Source of the DNA: Pseudomonas sp. ok272
GTDB taxonomy: Bacteria > Pseudomonadota > Gammaproteobacteria > Pseudomonadales > Pseudomonadaceae
Length of the DNA: 64,000 nt
Reading direction: 5' to 3'
Assembly (NCBI RefSeq): GCF_900109995.1
Contig: NZ_FOCB01000018.1
Span: 1-64,000 of the forward strand
Below, one piece after another: positions 53,745-62,181 of the stretch. The notes under the pieces are model-generated. The model was not told the DNA's origin. It ran no database searches and saw only the letters and a program-made list of their open reading frames with translations. Numbering within the stretch: the first letter of the stretch is position 1; every line of letters starts with the position of its first letter. Both the position numbers and the translations under genes were made by a program.

Positions 53745-54986
53745 ATGAAGCGCGCAGACATCAAGCGCCGCCCTCTCGCAGACACGACACTTGCAGGGCT
53801 GGAGCCGGAATCAAAGGAATACCGAGAGCTGGACGGAAACGGCCTCTACTTCAGGGTCAAACCTGATGGCGGCAAGTCCTGGCAGTTGCGCTACAAACGC
53901 CCGGCGGGCAATTGGGCTTGGATGGGGCTTGGGGGCTACCCGGAAGTAAGTGGCGCATTGGCCCGGGACAAAGCGGCCGACCTACGCAAAATTGTCAGTA
54001 GTGGTGCCGATCCTCTCGAACAGAAGCGATCAGCCAAAGCAGCCATTGACGCCGCCAAGACTCGAACCTTTCGAGTTGCTGCTGAAGCCTGGCTCAAGGC
54101 CAAAGAAGAAAAGGGCCTCGCACCCTCCACCCTGAACAAAATCCGCACCTACCTCGACAAGGACATACTCCCGGCATTGGGAGATAAGCCCCTCGACGAA
54201 ATCACCCGTACCGACTGCGCATCCCTCCAGGCATCCCTCGAAGCCAGAGACGCTCACAACGTGGCAGAAAAGTGCCGCACCTGGATCAACCAGATCTTCG
54301 GCCGAGCTATCGGCTTAGGACTTACCGAAAACGATCCCGGCAGCCGCCTTCGTGACATTGCAGCGCAAGCCCCCAAGACTCAGCAACATCCACACCTGCT
54401 GGAACCTGAGCTGGCTGAATTCCTCCACGCACTCAAAAACACACCGAGCAGACTGACGGCCCGCACAGCTGCATGGCTCTGTCTATGGACAGCATCGCGC
54501 CCTGGCATGGTCCGCCTGGCTGAATGGAAAGAGTTCGACCTTGAGAAAGCCATTTGGACCACGCCTGCTGCCAAGATGAAGATGCGTCGTGATTTTGTAT
54601 GCCCCCTTCCCCACCAAGCAGTTACAGCTTTGAGGGATCTGCACAGTTTAACGGGACGGAGTCGTTGGCTTTTCCCCGGTGTAGGAGCGAAGAACCCAAC
54701 CATCAGCGAAAACACAATCAACAAAGTCTTCGCAACCATCGGCTACAAAGGTCGTCTCGTAGGCCACGGCACTCGACACACCGCGAGCACGTTACTTAGA
54801 GAGCATGGCTGGCCGAAGGAACATGTTGAAGCGCAGTTGGCTCACAAAGAGGAAGGCATCTCGGGGGTATACAACAAGGCTCAATACTTTGAGCAACGTG
54901 AAAAAATGATGCAATGGTACGCCGATCATCTTGATTCCCTAGTGGCCGGAAATGTAGTGCAAGGTCAATTTGGGAAGGCCGTGTGA
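53745..54986 (+). CDS. int: P4-type tyrosine integrase at tRNA-Leu
   Basis: 413 residues from the ATG at 53745 (MKRADIKRRPLADTTL); the open frame starts 32 codons earlier, over the TGTATCC sites. DUF4102 arm-binding domain (DGNGLYFRVKPDGGKSWQLR), core-binding domain (TFRVAAEAWLKAK onward), and the catalytic domain with Arg (SRPGMVRLAEW), HGTRHTAST and tyrosine in ISGVYNKAQY. It is a different integrase from the one beside guaA. Adjacent to the tRNA 3' end and reading away from it, as in P4-like elements. Confidence 0.94.
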   Translation: MKRADIKRRPLADTTLAGLEPESKEYRELDGNGLYFRVKPDGGKSWQLRYKRPAGNWAWMGLGGYPEVSGALARDKAADLRKIVSSGADPLEQKRSAKAAIDAAKTRTFRVAAEAWLKAKEEKGLAPSTLNKIRTYLDKDILPALGDKPLDEITRTDCASLQASLEARDAHNVAEKCRTWINQIFGRAIGLGLTENDPGSRLRDIAAQAPKTQQHPHLLEPELAEFLHALKNTPSRLTARTAAWLCLWTASRPGMVRLAEWKEFDLEKAIWTTPAAKMKMRRDFVCPLPHQAVTALRDLHSLTGRSRWLFPGVGAKNPTISENTINKVFATIGYKGRLVGHGTRHTASTLLREHGWPKEHVEAQLAHKEEGISGVYNKAQYFEQREKMMQWYADHLDSLVAGNVVQGQFGKAV

Positions 54987-55016
54987 AGCCGTTAACCCTA
55001 CACCCTCTCAAAAACG

Positions 55017-55138
55017 GTGTTACGGGTGTTACGCGTGTTACTAAAACCTGTAGGCCATTGTTTTTATTGAATATATTTAGCGTTACACGCACTGAAAAAC
55101 CTCTGAGCACCACGTGTTACATCGAGCAGTCGTGTTAC
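55017..55138. repeat. GTGTTAC repeat cluster, possible replication origin of the element
   Basis: GTGTTAC occurs at 55017, 55026 and 55035 (9-bp spacing) and again at 55114 and 55132. An AT-rich stretch (TTTTTATTGAATATATTTAG) lies between. Short iterated sites with AT-rich DNA fit an origin recognised by the P4-alpha-like protein encoded downstream; an operator role is also possible. Confidence 0.5.
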
Positions 55139-55232
55139 AGAAAGGCAACGCCCGCAACCCTGCTGGCATTGCCGCTTCCAGCCGCAAATCGCTGTAACAG
55201 CCTACCGGCTTCAGGGCGGCGGGGAGATCTAA

Positions 55233-56177
55233 ATGGACTTTGAGCGGGGCATCGAGGCAGAAGAGCTCGAACTCGAAATCGCAGGTTTCGACGTAACGTG
55301 CCTGGTGTGGGATCAGGACGACGTCGAGGCAGCCGTTCGCAGTCTTGCGCTGTTTCCGCAGTTCAACGAACACTTCAAAGGTGCCTTCGATCTGATCAAC
55401 ACAGCCACATCGTTCTGGCTTGAGGAGGGTTCCTACTCCCCAGGTGCAGAATCGATCACACGAACCCTGTACTCCGTACGTGATGCCATCTACGACCATG
55501 CCGACTCTGCGGAAGCAGGCTCATTGCCAAGCGTGATTCGAGGGCTCCTTCGGGTCAGCCGTTCCGCAGCAGACTCACAGCTCGTGGCTACCTACGCCCT
55601 GGTACTTGGAACGCAGGCCGTTGAGACGCTCGCAAATTGGCTATTCGACCTTGAACTCGCGACCTACGACATTGATGCAGACCTGATAGAGCAACTGAGA
55701 CATGACTCACCCCGCCAGTACCTTGCTCTGATCGAAAAAGAGCGGGACCGTAGTAGCGGAAACGAAATCCGAGCACGAGAAGACTTCGCTACGTTGCTAG
55801 GTGAGGCGAACCAGGCGTTGTTGATGGCGAGTCTTTATCGCCAAGTGGAGCAGATGGATGTGTTTAAAAAAGGCTTCAATACATCAAGCCTGATGCATCG
55901 AGTTCTCGACGACGCATTTTCGACAAAGGCGACGAAGAGGGGCCAGGAAGCAGGCAATGGGAACCGCAATCCCAGCTCAGCGATAAAAACCGCCGCTATG
56001 GATAGGCGAGCAAAAATCAAGGCAGCCGCAGAGCAAATCATCAGTGGTCGGAAAAGTGAAAAGCGCAGTCTCACCGATGCTGAACTGACCAATCTGCTTT
56101 TCGATCAGGCGGGCAACGGAACAAAAAAAACCATTCGAGAGCATTTGACCGCTCTAGGCCTTAGACCTCTGAAATAA
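55233..56177 (+). CDS. Hypothetical protein of the satellite element
   Basis: 314 residues, not recognised. The first 240 residues look helical and acidic with no membrane segment; the last 80 are basic and contain DRRAKIKAAAEQIIS and ELTNLLFDQAGNG-KKTIREH, an arrangement like a C-terminal DNA-binding helix pair. It lies between the integrase and the AlpA regulator, where P4-like elements often carry cargo or regulatory genes. No clear ribosome site; GCGGGGAG lies 7 bases before the ATG and may serve. Confidence 0.65.
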   Translation: MDFERGIEAEELELEIAGFDVTCLVWDQDDVEAAVRSLALFPQFNEHFKGAFDLINTATSFWLEEGSYSPGAESITRTLYSVRDAIYDHADSAEAGSLPSVIRGLLRVSRSAADSQLVATYALVLGTQAVETLANWLFDLELATYDIDADLIEQLRHDSPRQYLALIEKERDRSSGNEIRAREDFATLLGEANQALLMASLYRQVEQMDVFKKGFNTSSLMHRVLDDAFSTKATKRGQEAGNGNRNPSSAIKTAAMDRRAKIKAAAEQIISGRKSEKRSLTDAELTNLLFDQAGNGTKKTIREHLTALGLRPLK

Positions 56178-56257
56178 AAGGGAGCAGACACAGTCCACTC
56201 CCCCTCCCCTGCGTAGCGTATGACCCGTTGTCTCAATTAACAAAGGGTTAGCTCGCT

Positions 56258-56512
56258 ATGACTACCGTATTAAAAGTAATTCCCTCGCATGACCCCTCCA
56301 TGACCCTCATCCGCATGCCCGAGGTCATTTCAATCGTAGGGCTCGCACGCCCGACTATCTACAAGCTGATGCGTCAACCTGAAAGCGGATTCCCGTTACC
56401 GGTAAAGCTGAGTAACAGCAATGCCCGAAGCGCTCCAGTTGCGTGGGTATTGGGGGAAGTTCAGGCATGGACACGGGCACGCATCGCAGCCCGCGATCAG
56501 GTGGCAGCATGA
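56258..56512 (+). CDS. alpA: AlpA-family regulator
   Basis: 84 residues. MerR-type HTH: LIRMPEVISIVGLARPTIYK then SGFPLPVKLS and APVAWVLGEVQAWTRARIA. Probably directs excision or activates element genes. Its TGA overlaps the next ATG, starting a tightly packed operon. Confidence 0.85.
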   Translation: MTTVLKVIPSHDPSMTLIRMPEVISIVGLARPTIYKLMRQPESGFPLPVKLSNSNARSAPVAWVLGEVQAWTRARIAARDQVAA

Positions 56513-56814
56513 AAAATTGTGTTGCCAACAGGGCCATCTTGCAGCCCTTTTCTGTACTCAGAACAGTCGGATTCTCATCACGCGGTATGCAGCGTTTTGA
56601 ACGTTACCGCACAGAGCAAAAACGCCTGAACCGGGACGTGATGGTGATGCGATGGAGAGATGGCATCTGGTGCGCATTGTCAGTTCCCTGCCAAGCCCCT
56701 CAAGCAATCATCGTCGACGAAGGCCAACAAATCGACGCCTACGAGGACGCGCGCGCCTGCCTCGAAGGCGACCTGTTGCCTTTTGTCTCACTGCGCTGGG
56801 AAATCCATGCCTGA
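56509..56814 (+). CDS. Small hypothetical protein of the satellite operon
   Basis: 101 residues from the ATG overlapping the alpA stop (ATGA at 56509); the frame is open earlier but inside alpA. Central part RDVMVMRWRDGIWCALSVP and the rest suggest a small mixed alpha/beta fold. Family not recognised. Confidence 0.6.
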   Translation: MKNCVANRAILQPFSVLRTVGFSSRGMQRFERYRTEQKRLNRDVMVMRWRDGIWCALSVPCQAPQAIIVDEGQQIDAYEDARACLEGDLLPFVSLRWEIHA

Positions 56815-56861
56815 AACGAAAACGCCCCCGGCGGCAACCGGAGGCGTTGAGGTAAATCTGT

Positions 56862-57347
56862 ATGCCTAATCAATTTATGCCGCAGCGAAAAAATCCGCAA
56901 GCTATCAGCACAGTTGCACTTTCAAAAAACGAACGTTACTCTCTGGTCGTCGCTGCAAATTCAGCGACCGGGCGTAGGAACCCGAGAACTAGTAGGCGCA
57001 TCAGCGCCCAGATCACAACTGCAGGCGTTTTTTTTCGTCCGCAGTTACGTGTTATGGCGGCTGTGTGCGGGCAGGCTTCGGCCTGGCCGGGTGCCTACTA
57101 TCCCGGTATTCCTACCCCGTGCACAGCCGTCGCCCAATCCCGTAGGAAGGACGGTGGCGGCTCCAGCCTGAAAGTAGGAGCTCACCACATGCACGCCCTC
57201 AATCCGTCCAAAATTCGCGCCGCTGCTCATCGAGCAATGGCTCTCGCCGCTTTACACGCCAACTCCAGCCTCGCTACACGCCTTTCCCGTTACAACGCCC
57301 ATATGTCCAAAGCGCGAGCTCTGGAAGCCGCAGGGGGTGCCCAATGA
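56862..57347 (+). CDS. Ash/Icd-like small protein, with an alternative internal start
   Basis: 161 residues as read. The N-terminal half (NPRTSRRISAQITTAGVFF and MAAVCGQASAWPG) resembles Ash/host-cell-division-inhibitor-like proteins of P4-type elements. The last 52 residues could be made separately from ATG 57189, which has GTAGGAG 8 bases upstream and starts MHALNPSKIRAAAH. Which is translated is not settled. The stop overlaps the next start by four bases. Confidence 0.5.
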   Translation: MPNQFMPQRKNPQAISTVALSKNERYSLVVAANSATGRRNPRTSRRISAQITTAGVFFRPQLRVMAAVCGQASAWPGAYYPGIPTPCTAVAQSRRKDGGGSSLKVGAHHMHALNPSKIRAAAHRAMALAALHANSSLATRLSRYNAHMSKARALEAAGGAQ

Positions 57348-57628
57348 GCATGCTCCCAGGCTTCTCACTTCCCGAGGATCTGCTCTGCGTCAGCCAGGAC
57401 GCTGAAGCCGGTATTCCCATCGATGCCATCACCTGCGCCCTCGACCGTGCCGACTCAGTTCTAATGCTGCTGGAAGATCACTTCGACGGCGATAAACCTG
57501 TGCTCTCCAACCGAGTGCTGTCATCCGTTATTTGGGACGTGCGCGGCACCTTGGGCTTGATCAAAACACTCGCCTTGTACGGTGATGCCTCCTCTGTGCC
57601 AATGGGCCAGAAAGGCGGTGCACTGTGA
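57344..57628 (+). CDS. Hypothetical protein of the satellite operon
   Basis: 94 residues, acidic helical (ALDRADSVLMLLEDHFDG). Overlaps both neighbours by four bases, so it is translationally coupled. It resembles small proteins of Pseudomonas prophage and satellite operons but no family name is certain. Confidence 0.65.
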   Translation: MSMLPGFSLPEDLLCVSQDAEAGIPIDAITCALDRADSVLMLLEDHFDGDKPVLSNRVLSSVIWDVRGTLGLIKTLALYGDASSVPMGQKGGAL

Positions 57629-57897
57629 ACACTGCTACTACTCTCGGGCGTGCCGAGTTCTCATGTGCTAACGACACTCATCAGAAACTATTCCGGGTGA
57701 ATGCAGGTGTGCCGCTTGAGGATGCGCTGGAAGCAATTTCACTGTTTCAGCACTACGCCAATCAACTGGCCCTCGATGCCGCCATGAGTGACAAAGGTGA
57801 GCGGTTCAGTTGGCCGGCGTTCTACCTGGGCGAGATGGCCAAAGCGCTGATTGATGACGTGAACGATGCGCTGTGCGCAGCGAGTACAGCGCCATGA
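57625..57897 (+). CDS. DUF3077-like small protein
   Basis: 90 residues. LFRVNAGVPLEDALEAISLF is the start of the DUF3077 family, common in Pseudomonas, helical and of unknown role. Four-base overlap with neighbours on both sides. Confidence 0.72.
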   Translation: MNTATTLGRAEFSCANDTHQKLFRVNAGVPLEDALEAISLFQHYANQLALDAAMSDKGERFSWPAFYLGEMAKALIDDVNDALCAASTAP

Positions 57898-60782
57898 CCC
57901 AGCACACCGGCAACACCTCAAAGCGCCCTAGCTTCGCGGATGTAAAAAGCGTTGCTCTGAAGAACATCGACCGCGTGCTTGCTCACTGGCTGCCAAATGG
58001 GAAGCGCGTCGACGGTGGCAAGGAATACACCGCACCGAACCCTACGCGTACGGACAAACGCGCAGGCTCACTCAAGGTCAATTTGAGCAAAGGCACCTGG
58101 GCGGATTTTGCCACTGGCGATAAGGGCGGTGACCTGATCGACCTGGTGCGCTACATCGACGGCGGCACCGACGTTGATGCCTGCAAAAAACTGGCGGATC
58201 TGCTCAGTGTTTCCGCTGGCTCCGCGTCAACCAAAAGCACACCGGCCAAGAGCACAACGCCTGAGTGGATCGCGATTCAACCGATCCCGCCTGAGGCCAT
58301 GAACAAATGCCCAGCCAAGCACCGGCAACACGGTGTTCCATCCAAGGTATGGATCTACCGCGAAGCTCAGGGCCAGCCGGTCATGGCGCTGTATCGCTTC
58401 GACCTGGGCCCAGATGAAGACGGCAAATCGCGGAAGGTCTTTGCGCCGTTGACCTGGTGCAAGCGCTCCGATGGGCAAACCACCCAATGGCGCTGGCAAA
58501 GCCTGCTCGAGCCTCGGCCATTGTTGCGCCTGGATGAGCTGGCACTGCACGCCGATGCGCCTGTGGTGCTGTGTGAAGGCGAAAAGGCTGCTGACGCCGC
58601 CGCCGAACTGATGCCCTACCACGTAGCCACGTGCTGGCCGAACGGCTCCAACTCTTGGCACAAGGCCGACCTGACGCCGCTCAAAGGGCGCACGGTGGTG
58701 CTATGGCCGGATAACGATGCCAGCGGCAAGACCTGCATGGACGCCATCGAACTCAAGTTGATTGAGCTGGGCGCCGCTTCGGTGCAACGAATCTCGCTCG
58801 ACGTGTTCAATCTCAAGCCCAGTAGCAAAGGTGGAAAACCCACGCTCATCAAGGGCGGAAAATGGGCAGACGGAGACGATGCAGCGGACGCATTAGCCAA
58901 AGGCTGGACCGCTGCCCACGTCGCCGAGCTGTTGCGTAGCGGCGAGCTTTTCGTCAGCGTTGCTGAGACCACCGAGCCTCAACAACCGAAGGCTAAGGCT
59001 CCCGCCAAAAGCCCTGCGAAATCGAAAAATGACTTGTTGCCGGGCGGCTTTCGCCTGACGCCTGAAGGGGTGTTTTATTCCGGTGATGATGGTGAGGCCC
59101 GCCCTGTGTGTTCGCCTCTTGAAATCATCGCTCGCACTCGCGACGACAAGGGTCACAACTGGGGCTTGTTGGTTGAGTTCGATGACCCGGATGGCGCTAA
59201 AAAACGTTGGAACATTCCGGCCCGAACCATGACTGGCGACTTCGGCAAGGACGTACTCGGCCCACTGGTAGACATGGGCCTACGTCTTGCCGGAAGTCGG
59301 TCGGGGCGCAATGCACGCAACGACCTGCAAAGTTACCTCGGCGGTTTCGACAGCGCACAGCGGGCACGACTGGTCACCCGCTTAGGCTGGCACGACAAGG
59401 CGTTTCTATTGCCCGAACAACAGGTTGGTTCGCACGCCGAACACCTGCATTTTTATGAAGCCGGGGCGCAGTTACCACCGATCAACGAAGCGGGCTCCCT
59501 GGAGCAATGGCAGCAACAAATCGGCGCGCTGTGCATTGGTAACCATCGCTTGGCGTTTGTCGTCTCTGTGGCCTTTGCAGGGCCCCTGCTAAACCTGCTG
59601 GGGCATGAGTCAGGCGGCTTCCACCTATACGGCGACAGCTCCGGTGGCAAGACCACTCACCTACAAGTCGCCGCCTCGGTCTATGGTGGGCCGCGTCTGG
59701 TGCGTTCGTGGCGATCTACGGATAACGCCCTGGAGTCCATCGCCGCCGCACACTCAGACGGCCTCCTGGTGCTGGATGAAATCGGCATGTGTGACCCACG
59801 CATTATTGGCGAGACGGTCTACATGCTCGGCAATGGCACCGGCAAGGCCCGAGCAAATGATCGAGGGCAAGCGGGCCGACAGGTACAGGAGTGGCGCTTG
59901 CTGTTCCTCTCGACGGGCGAAAAGACGTTGGCGCAGCACATGGCGGACGCAAACAAGGAGCTGAAAGCGGGCATGGAAGTGCGCATGCTCGCCGTGCCTG
60001 CGGATGCCAGCAAAGGCCTCGGCATGTTCGATATGCTGAACGGTTTTGAAGATGCCGCCGCCCTCTCCGATGCGCTCAAGGCTCGAGTAGCCAAATACTA
60101 CGGCACACCCCTCACCGCCTTCCTGCACGCACTGTGCGCGCCCGGAGAAATGCTCAGGTGGTCGGTGATCGTTCGCCGCACGGTGGAACAATTCATCACC
60201 CAGAACCTACCCGCATCGGCCAGTGGTCAGGCCCAGCGTGCCGCCCTTCGCTTTGGCCTCGCGGCAGCGGCCGGTGAGCTGGCCACCGCCTTCGGCGTCA
60301 CCGGCTGGCCTGATGGCACGGCTACGACCGCCGCACGGGTGTGTCTGCATGCCTGGCTGGCCGAGCGTGGCGGTGCCGGTAACTTCGAGGGGGATGCGAT
60401 CTTGGCTCGACTGCGCCAGGTCATCGAGCGCTTTGGAGAAAGCCGCTTCACCCGCTGGGAGTCAGCCGCCGCCAAGATCGATGAACACGGCCCACGCACG
60501 ATTGATCGGTTGGGCTTTCGCAAGACGATGGAACACGGCATGGGCGATGCTCTGCATACCACCAACACCTATTACGTGCTGCCTGAAGCCTGGAGAGCCG
60601 AGATTTTCAGGGGCATGAACATCAGTGCGGTGAACAAGGAATTGTTGCAACGGGGTGTGCTCGAGCCGGGAAGCGACGGCAAGGCGTACAGCTTGATTCG
60701 CCTGCCCGGGTTAGGACCTCAACGCTGCTATGTGGTGAAGACAGTCCCTGGAACGGATGAGTGCGAGGCCAAGGCCGCTTGA
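57894..60782 (+). CDS. P4-alpha-like primase-helicase (Toprim and DUF927)
   Basis: 962 residues from the ATG at 57894 (overlapping the previous stop). N-terminal region with GDKGGDLIDLVRYIDG, a Toprim domain (VVLCEGEKAADAAAEL near 223 and VVLWPDNDASGK near 270), then a DUF927 helicase domain with Walker A GDSSGGKTTH near 579 and Walker B LLVLDEIG near 623. Such proteins replicate the element by origin binding, priming and unwinding. It is the largest gene of the element. The presumed origin repeats lie 2.7 kb upstream. Confidence 0.92.
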   Translation: MTQHTGNTSKRPSFADVKSVALKNIDRVLAHWLPNGKRVDGGKEYTAPNPTRTDKRAGSLKVNLSKGTWADFATGDKGGDLIDLVRYIDGGTDVDACKKLADLLSVSAGSASTKSTPAKSTTPEWIAIQPIPPEAMNKCPAKHRQHGVPSKVWIYREAQGQPVMALYRFDLGPDEDGKSRKVFAPLTWCKRSDGQTTQWRWQSLLEPRPLLRLDELALHADAPVVLCEGEKAADAAAELMPYHVATCWPNGSNSWHKADLTPLKGRTVVLWPDNDASGKTCMDAIELKLIELGAASVQRISLDVFNLKPSSKGGKPTLIKGGKWADGDDAADALAKGWTAAHVAELLRSGELFVSVAETTEPQQPKAKAPAKSPAKSKNDLLPGGFRLTPEGVFYSGDDGEARPVCSPLEIIARTRDDKGHNWGLLVEFDDPDGAKKRWNIPARTMTGDFGKDVLGPLVDMGLRLAGSRSGRNARNDLQSYLGGFDSAQRARLVTRLGWHDKAFLLPEQQVGSHAEHLHFYEAGAQLPPINEAGSLEQWQQQIGALCIGNHRLAFVVSVAFAGPLLNLLGHESGGFHLYGDSSGGKTTHLQVAASVYGGPRLVRSWRSTDNALESIAAAHSDGLLVLDEIGMCDPRIIGETVYMLGNGTGKARANDRGQAGRQVQEWRLLFLSTGEKTLAQHMADANKELKAGMEVRMLAVPADASKGLGMFDMLNGFEDAAALSDALKARVAKYYGTPLTAFLHALCAPGEMLRWSVIVRRTVEQFITQNLPASASGQAQRAALRFGLAAAAGELATAFGVTGWPDGTATTAARVCLHAWLAERGGAGNFEGDAILARLRQVIERFGESRFTRWESAAAKIDEHGPRTIDRLGFRKTMEHGMGDALHTTNTYYVLPEAWRAEIFRGMNISAVNKELLQRGVLEPGSDGKAYSLIRLPGLGPQRCYVVKTVPGTDECEAKAA

Positions 60783-60877
60783 CGGCATGCCTACAGATCG
60801 AGGTAGCGCCGGCTCATTCCCGGCCTCGCCAGCCGTTCAACCATTCCTATCAATCGTAAAGCCCCGAGACAATACAG

Positions 60878-61720
60878 ATGAACACTATTCAAGAACTGAA
60901 AGACCGCCGCACCAAACTGACCCTCGAAATGGAGAGCATTCAGAGTGACCTGGCGCCCTTCGAAGCGTCGCTGGAAAGTCCAGAGGTTATCCAGCAAGGC
61001 CGTCAAAGAGCGGTGCAGGACGAAATCAACGATCACAAGAGACGCATCGATTCACGAGATCTTGAGATCCACATCCTGAATCAAAAGATCGATCGTCTCG
61101 AGGCACTGGCGAACCGTGAGAGCTTGGCTTCGGGCTATATAAGCGCCATGGCGACCTGGAAAGCCGACGAGATGGAACTCAACGAAAAGCGCAACAGCAT
61201 CGAGACCCGGTTGCAGCAGATCCGCCAGAACGATCAGGAAGACATGGCAAAAGCTCGACAAGCCGAGACGGACGCAGCCACCTCTTATGCGCAGGCTGTC
61301 GCCTGGGGCGATGTAGAGGGTGAGAAAGCGGCTAACGCAGAGGCTCAGAAGGCAGCAAAAAACCTCACGGCGGCGGCGGAGCATCACCGTCGCCAACAGC
61401 TGATCATCACCGCGCTAGAACAGGAGCTCGTGACGTTAGATCAGCACATCACAGAGGCACAAAAAGAACGCGCCAAGATCGAAAACCAAGCGGCTCATCT
61501 GGCGAACACAGTGCTGGAAGAAAAATGGAATGAGGCCGCACAAGCGCTACTCGATGTGGGTGGAAAACTCTGGGCAGTACGACGCTTGATCAACCGGGAC
61601 CCGGTAGCGCTGATGAAGCTAGACATCCCGGAACAGGGCGAGAACTTCGGGAGCTGGAGTTGGCACGAGCTTTCCGACCGTTCGCGTCAGCACAGTCTGA
61701 CCGACCTATTGGCGGCTTAA
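60878..61720 (+). CDS. Coiled-coil hypothetical protein
   Basis: 280 residues, almost entirely heptad-like helix for 1-210 (charged EL/KR patterns; LKDRRTKLTLEMESIQSDLA at the start), then a short C-terminal part (GGKLWAVRRLINRDPVALM) that may fold separately. No catalytic motif. Functions such as tethering or phage-related packaging are possible but not shown. Confidence 0.7.
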   Translation: MNTIQELKDRRTKLTLEMESIQSDLAPFEASLESPEVIQQGRQRAVQDEINDHKRRIDSRDLEIHILNQKIDRLEALANRESLASGYISAMATWKADEMELNEKRNSIETRLQQIRQNDQEDMAKARQAETDAATSYAQAVAWGDVEGEKAANAEAQKAAKNLTAAAEHHRRQQLIITALEQELVTLDQHITEAQKERAKIENQAAHLANTVLEEKWNEAAQALLDVGGKLWAVRRLINRDPVALMKLDIPEQGENFGSWSWHELSDRSRQHSLTDLLAA

Positions 61721-61784
61721 CATAAACCCTCCCCAAAACAGCCTGCGAGCAACAGTCTGTTTTGGGATAACCAATGGTCCAACC

Positions 61785-61994
61785 ATGAACAAACCAACAC
61801 AGAACAGCGCTCAGTGGCCAGATTACCTGAAGGCCCGAAAGCTCCATTTGAACGGTATATTTATTGTCTTAGCCGAGATAAAGAAGCTCAATCCGAGCGT
61901 GAGCAAAGATACCAAAGTTGAGACGCTCACGATAAGCGCAATTAAGGCAGAGCTAGATATCATTGACCATCAGTTGAAAAAAAGGGGGGTGTAG
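61785..61994 (+). CDS. Small hypothetical protein
   Basis: 69 residues, lysine-rich helix-turn-helix-like (ISAIKAELDIIDHQLKKRG). No clear ribosome site (AACCATG context). Not recognised. Confidence 0.45.
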   Translation: MNKPTQNSAQWPDYLKARKLHLNGIFIVLAEIKKLNPSVSKDTKVETLTISAIKAELDIIDHQLKKRGV

Positions 61995-62001
61995 CGCAGA
62001 A

Positions 62002-62024
62002 GCGGAAGCCTTAAAGGCTTCCGC
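62002..62024. repeat. Perfect 11-bp inverted repeat
   Basis: GCGGAAGCCTT-A-AAGGCTTCCGC, eight bases after the preceding stop. No T-run follows, so terminator activity is unclear. Confidence 0.5.
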
Positions 62025-62181
62025 ATCGTTGCGTCCCAGCCTATTGACGGAACCCGAACTTGGCCCGTTTCCGGCCAAGAGCTGCCATTCGTGACGTGCC
62101 ATTCTCGAGCAAGCCGAGCCATTCACCGTAATATCTCTTGAAGTGTCAAACCTTAAAGCAAAGTCGGTAACTAACCTCGAT

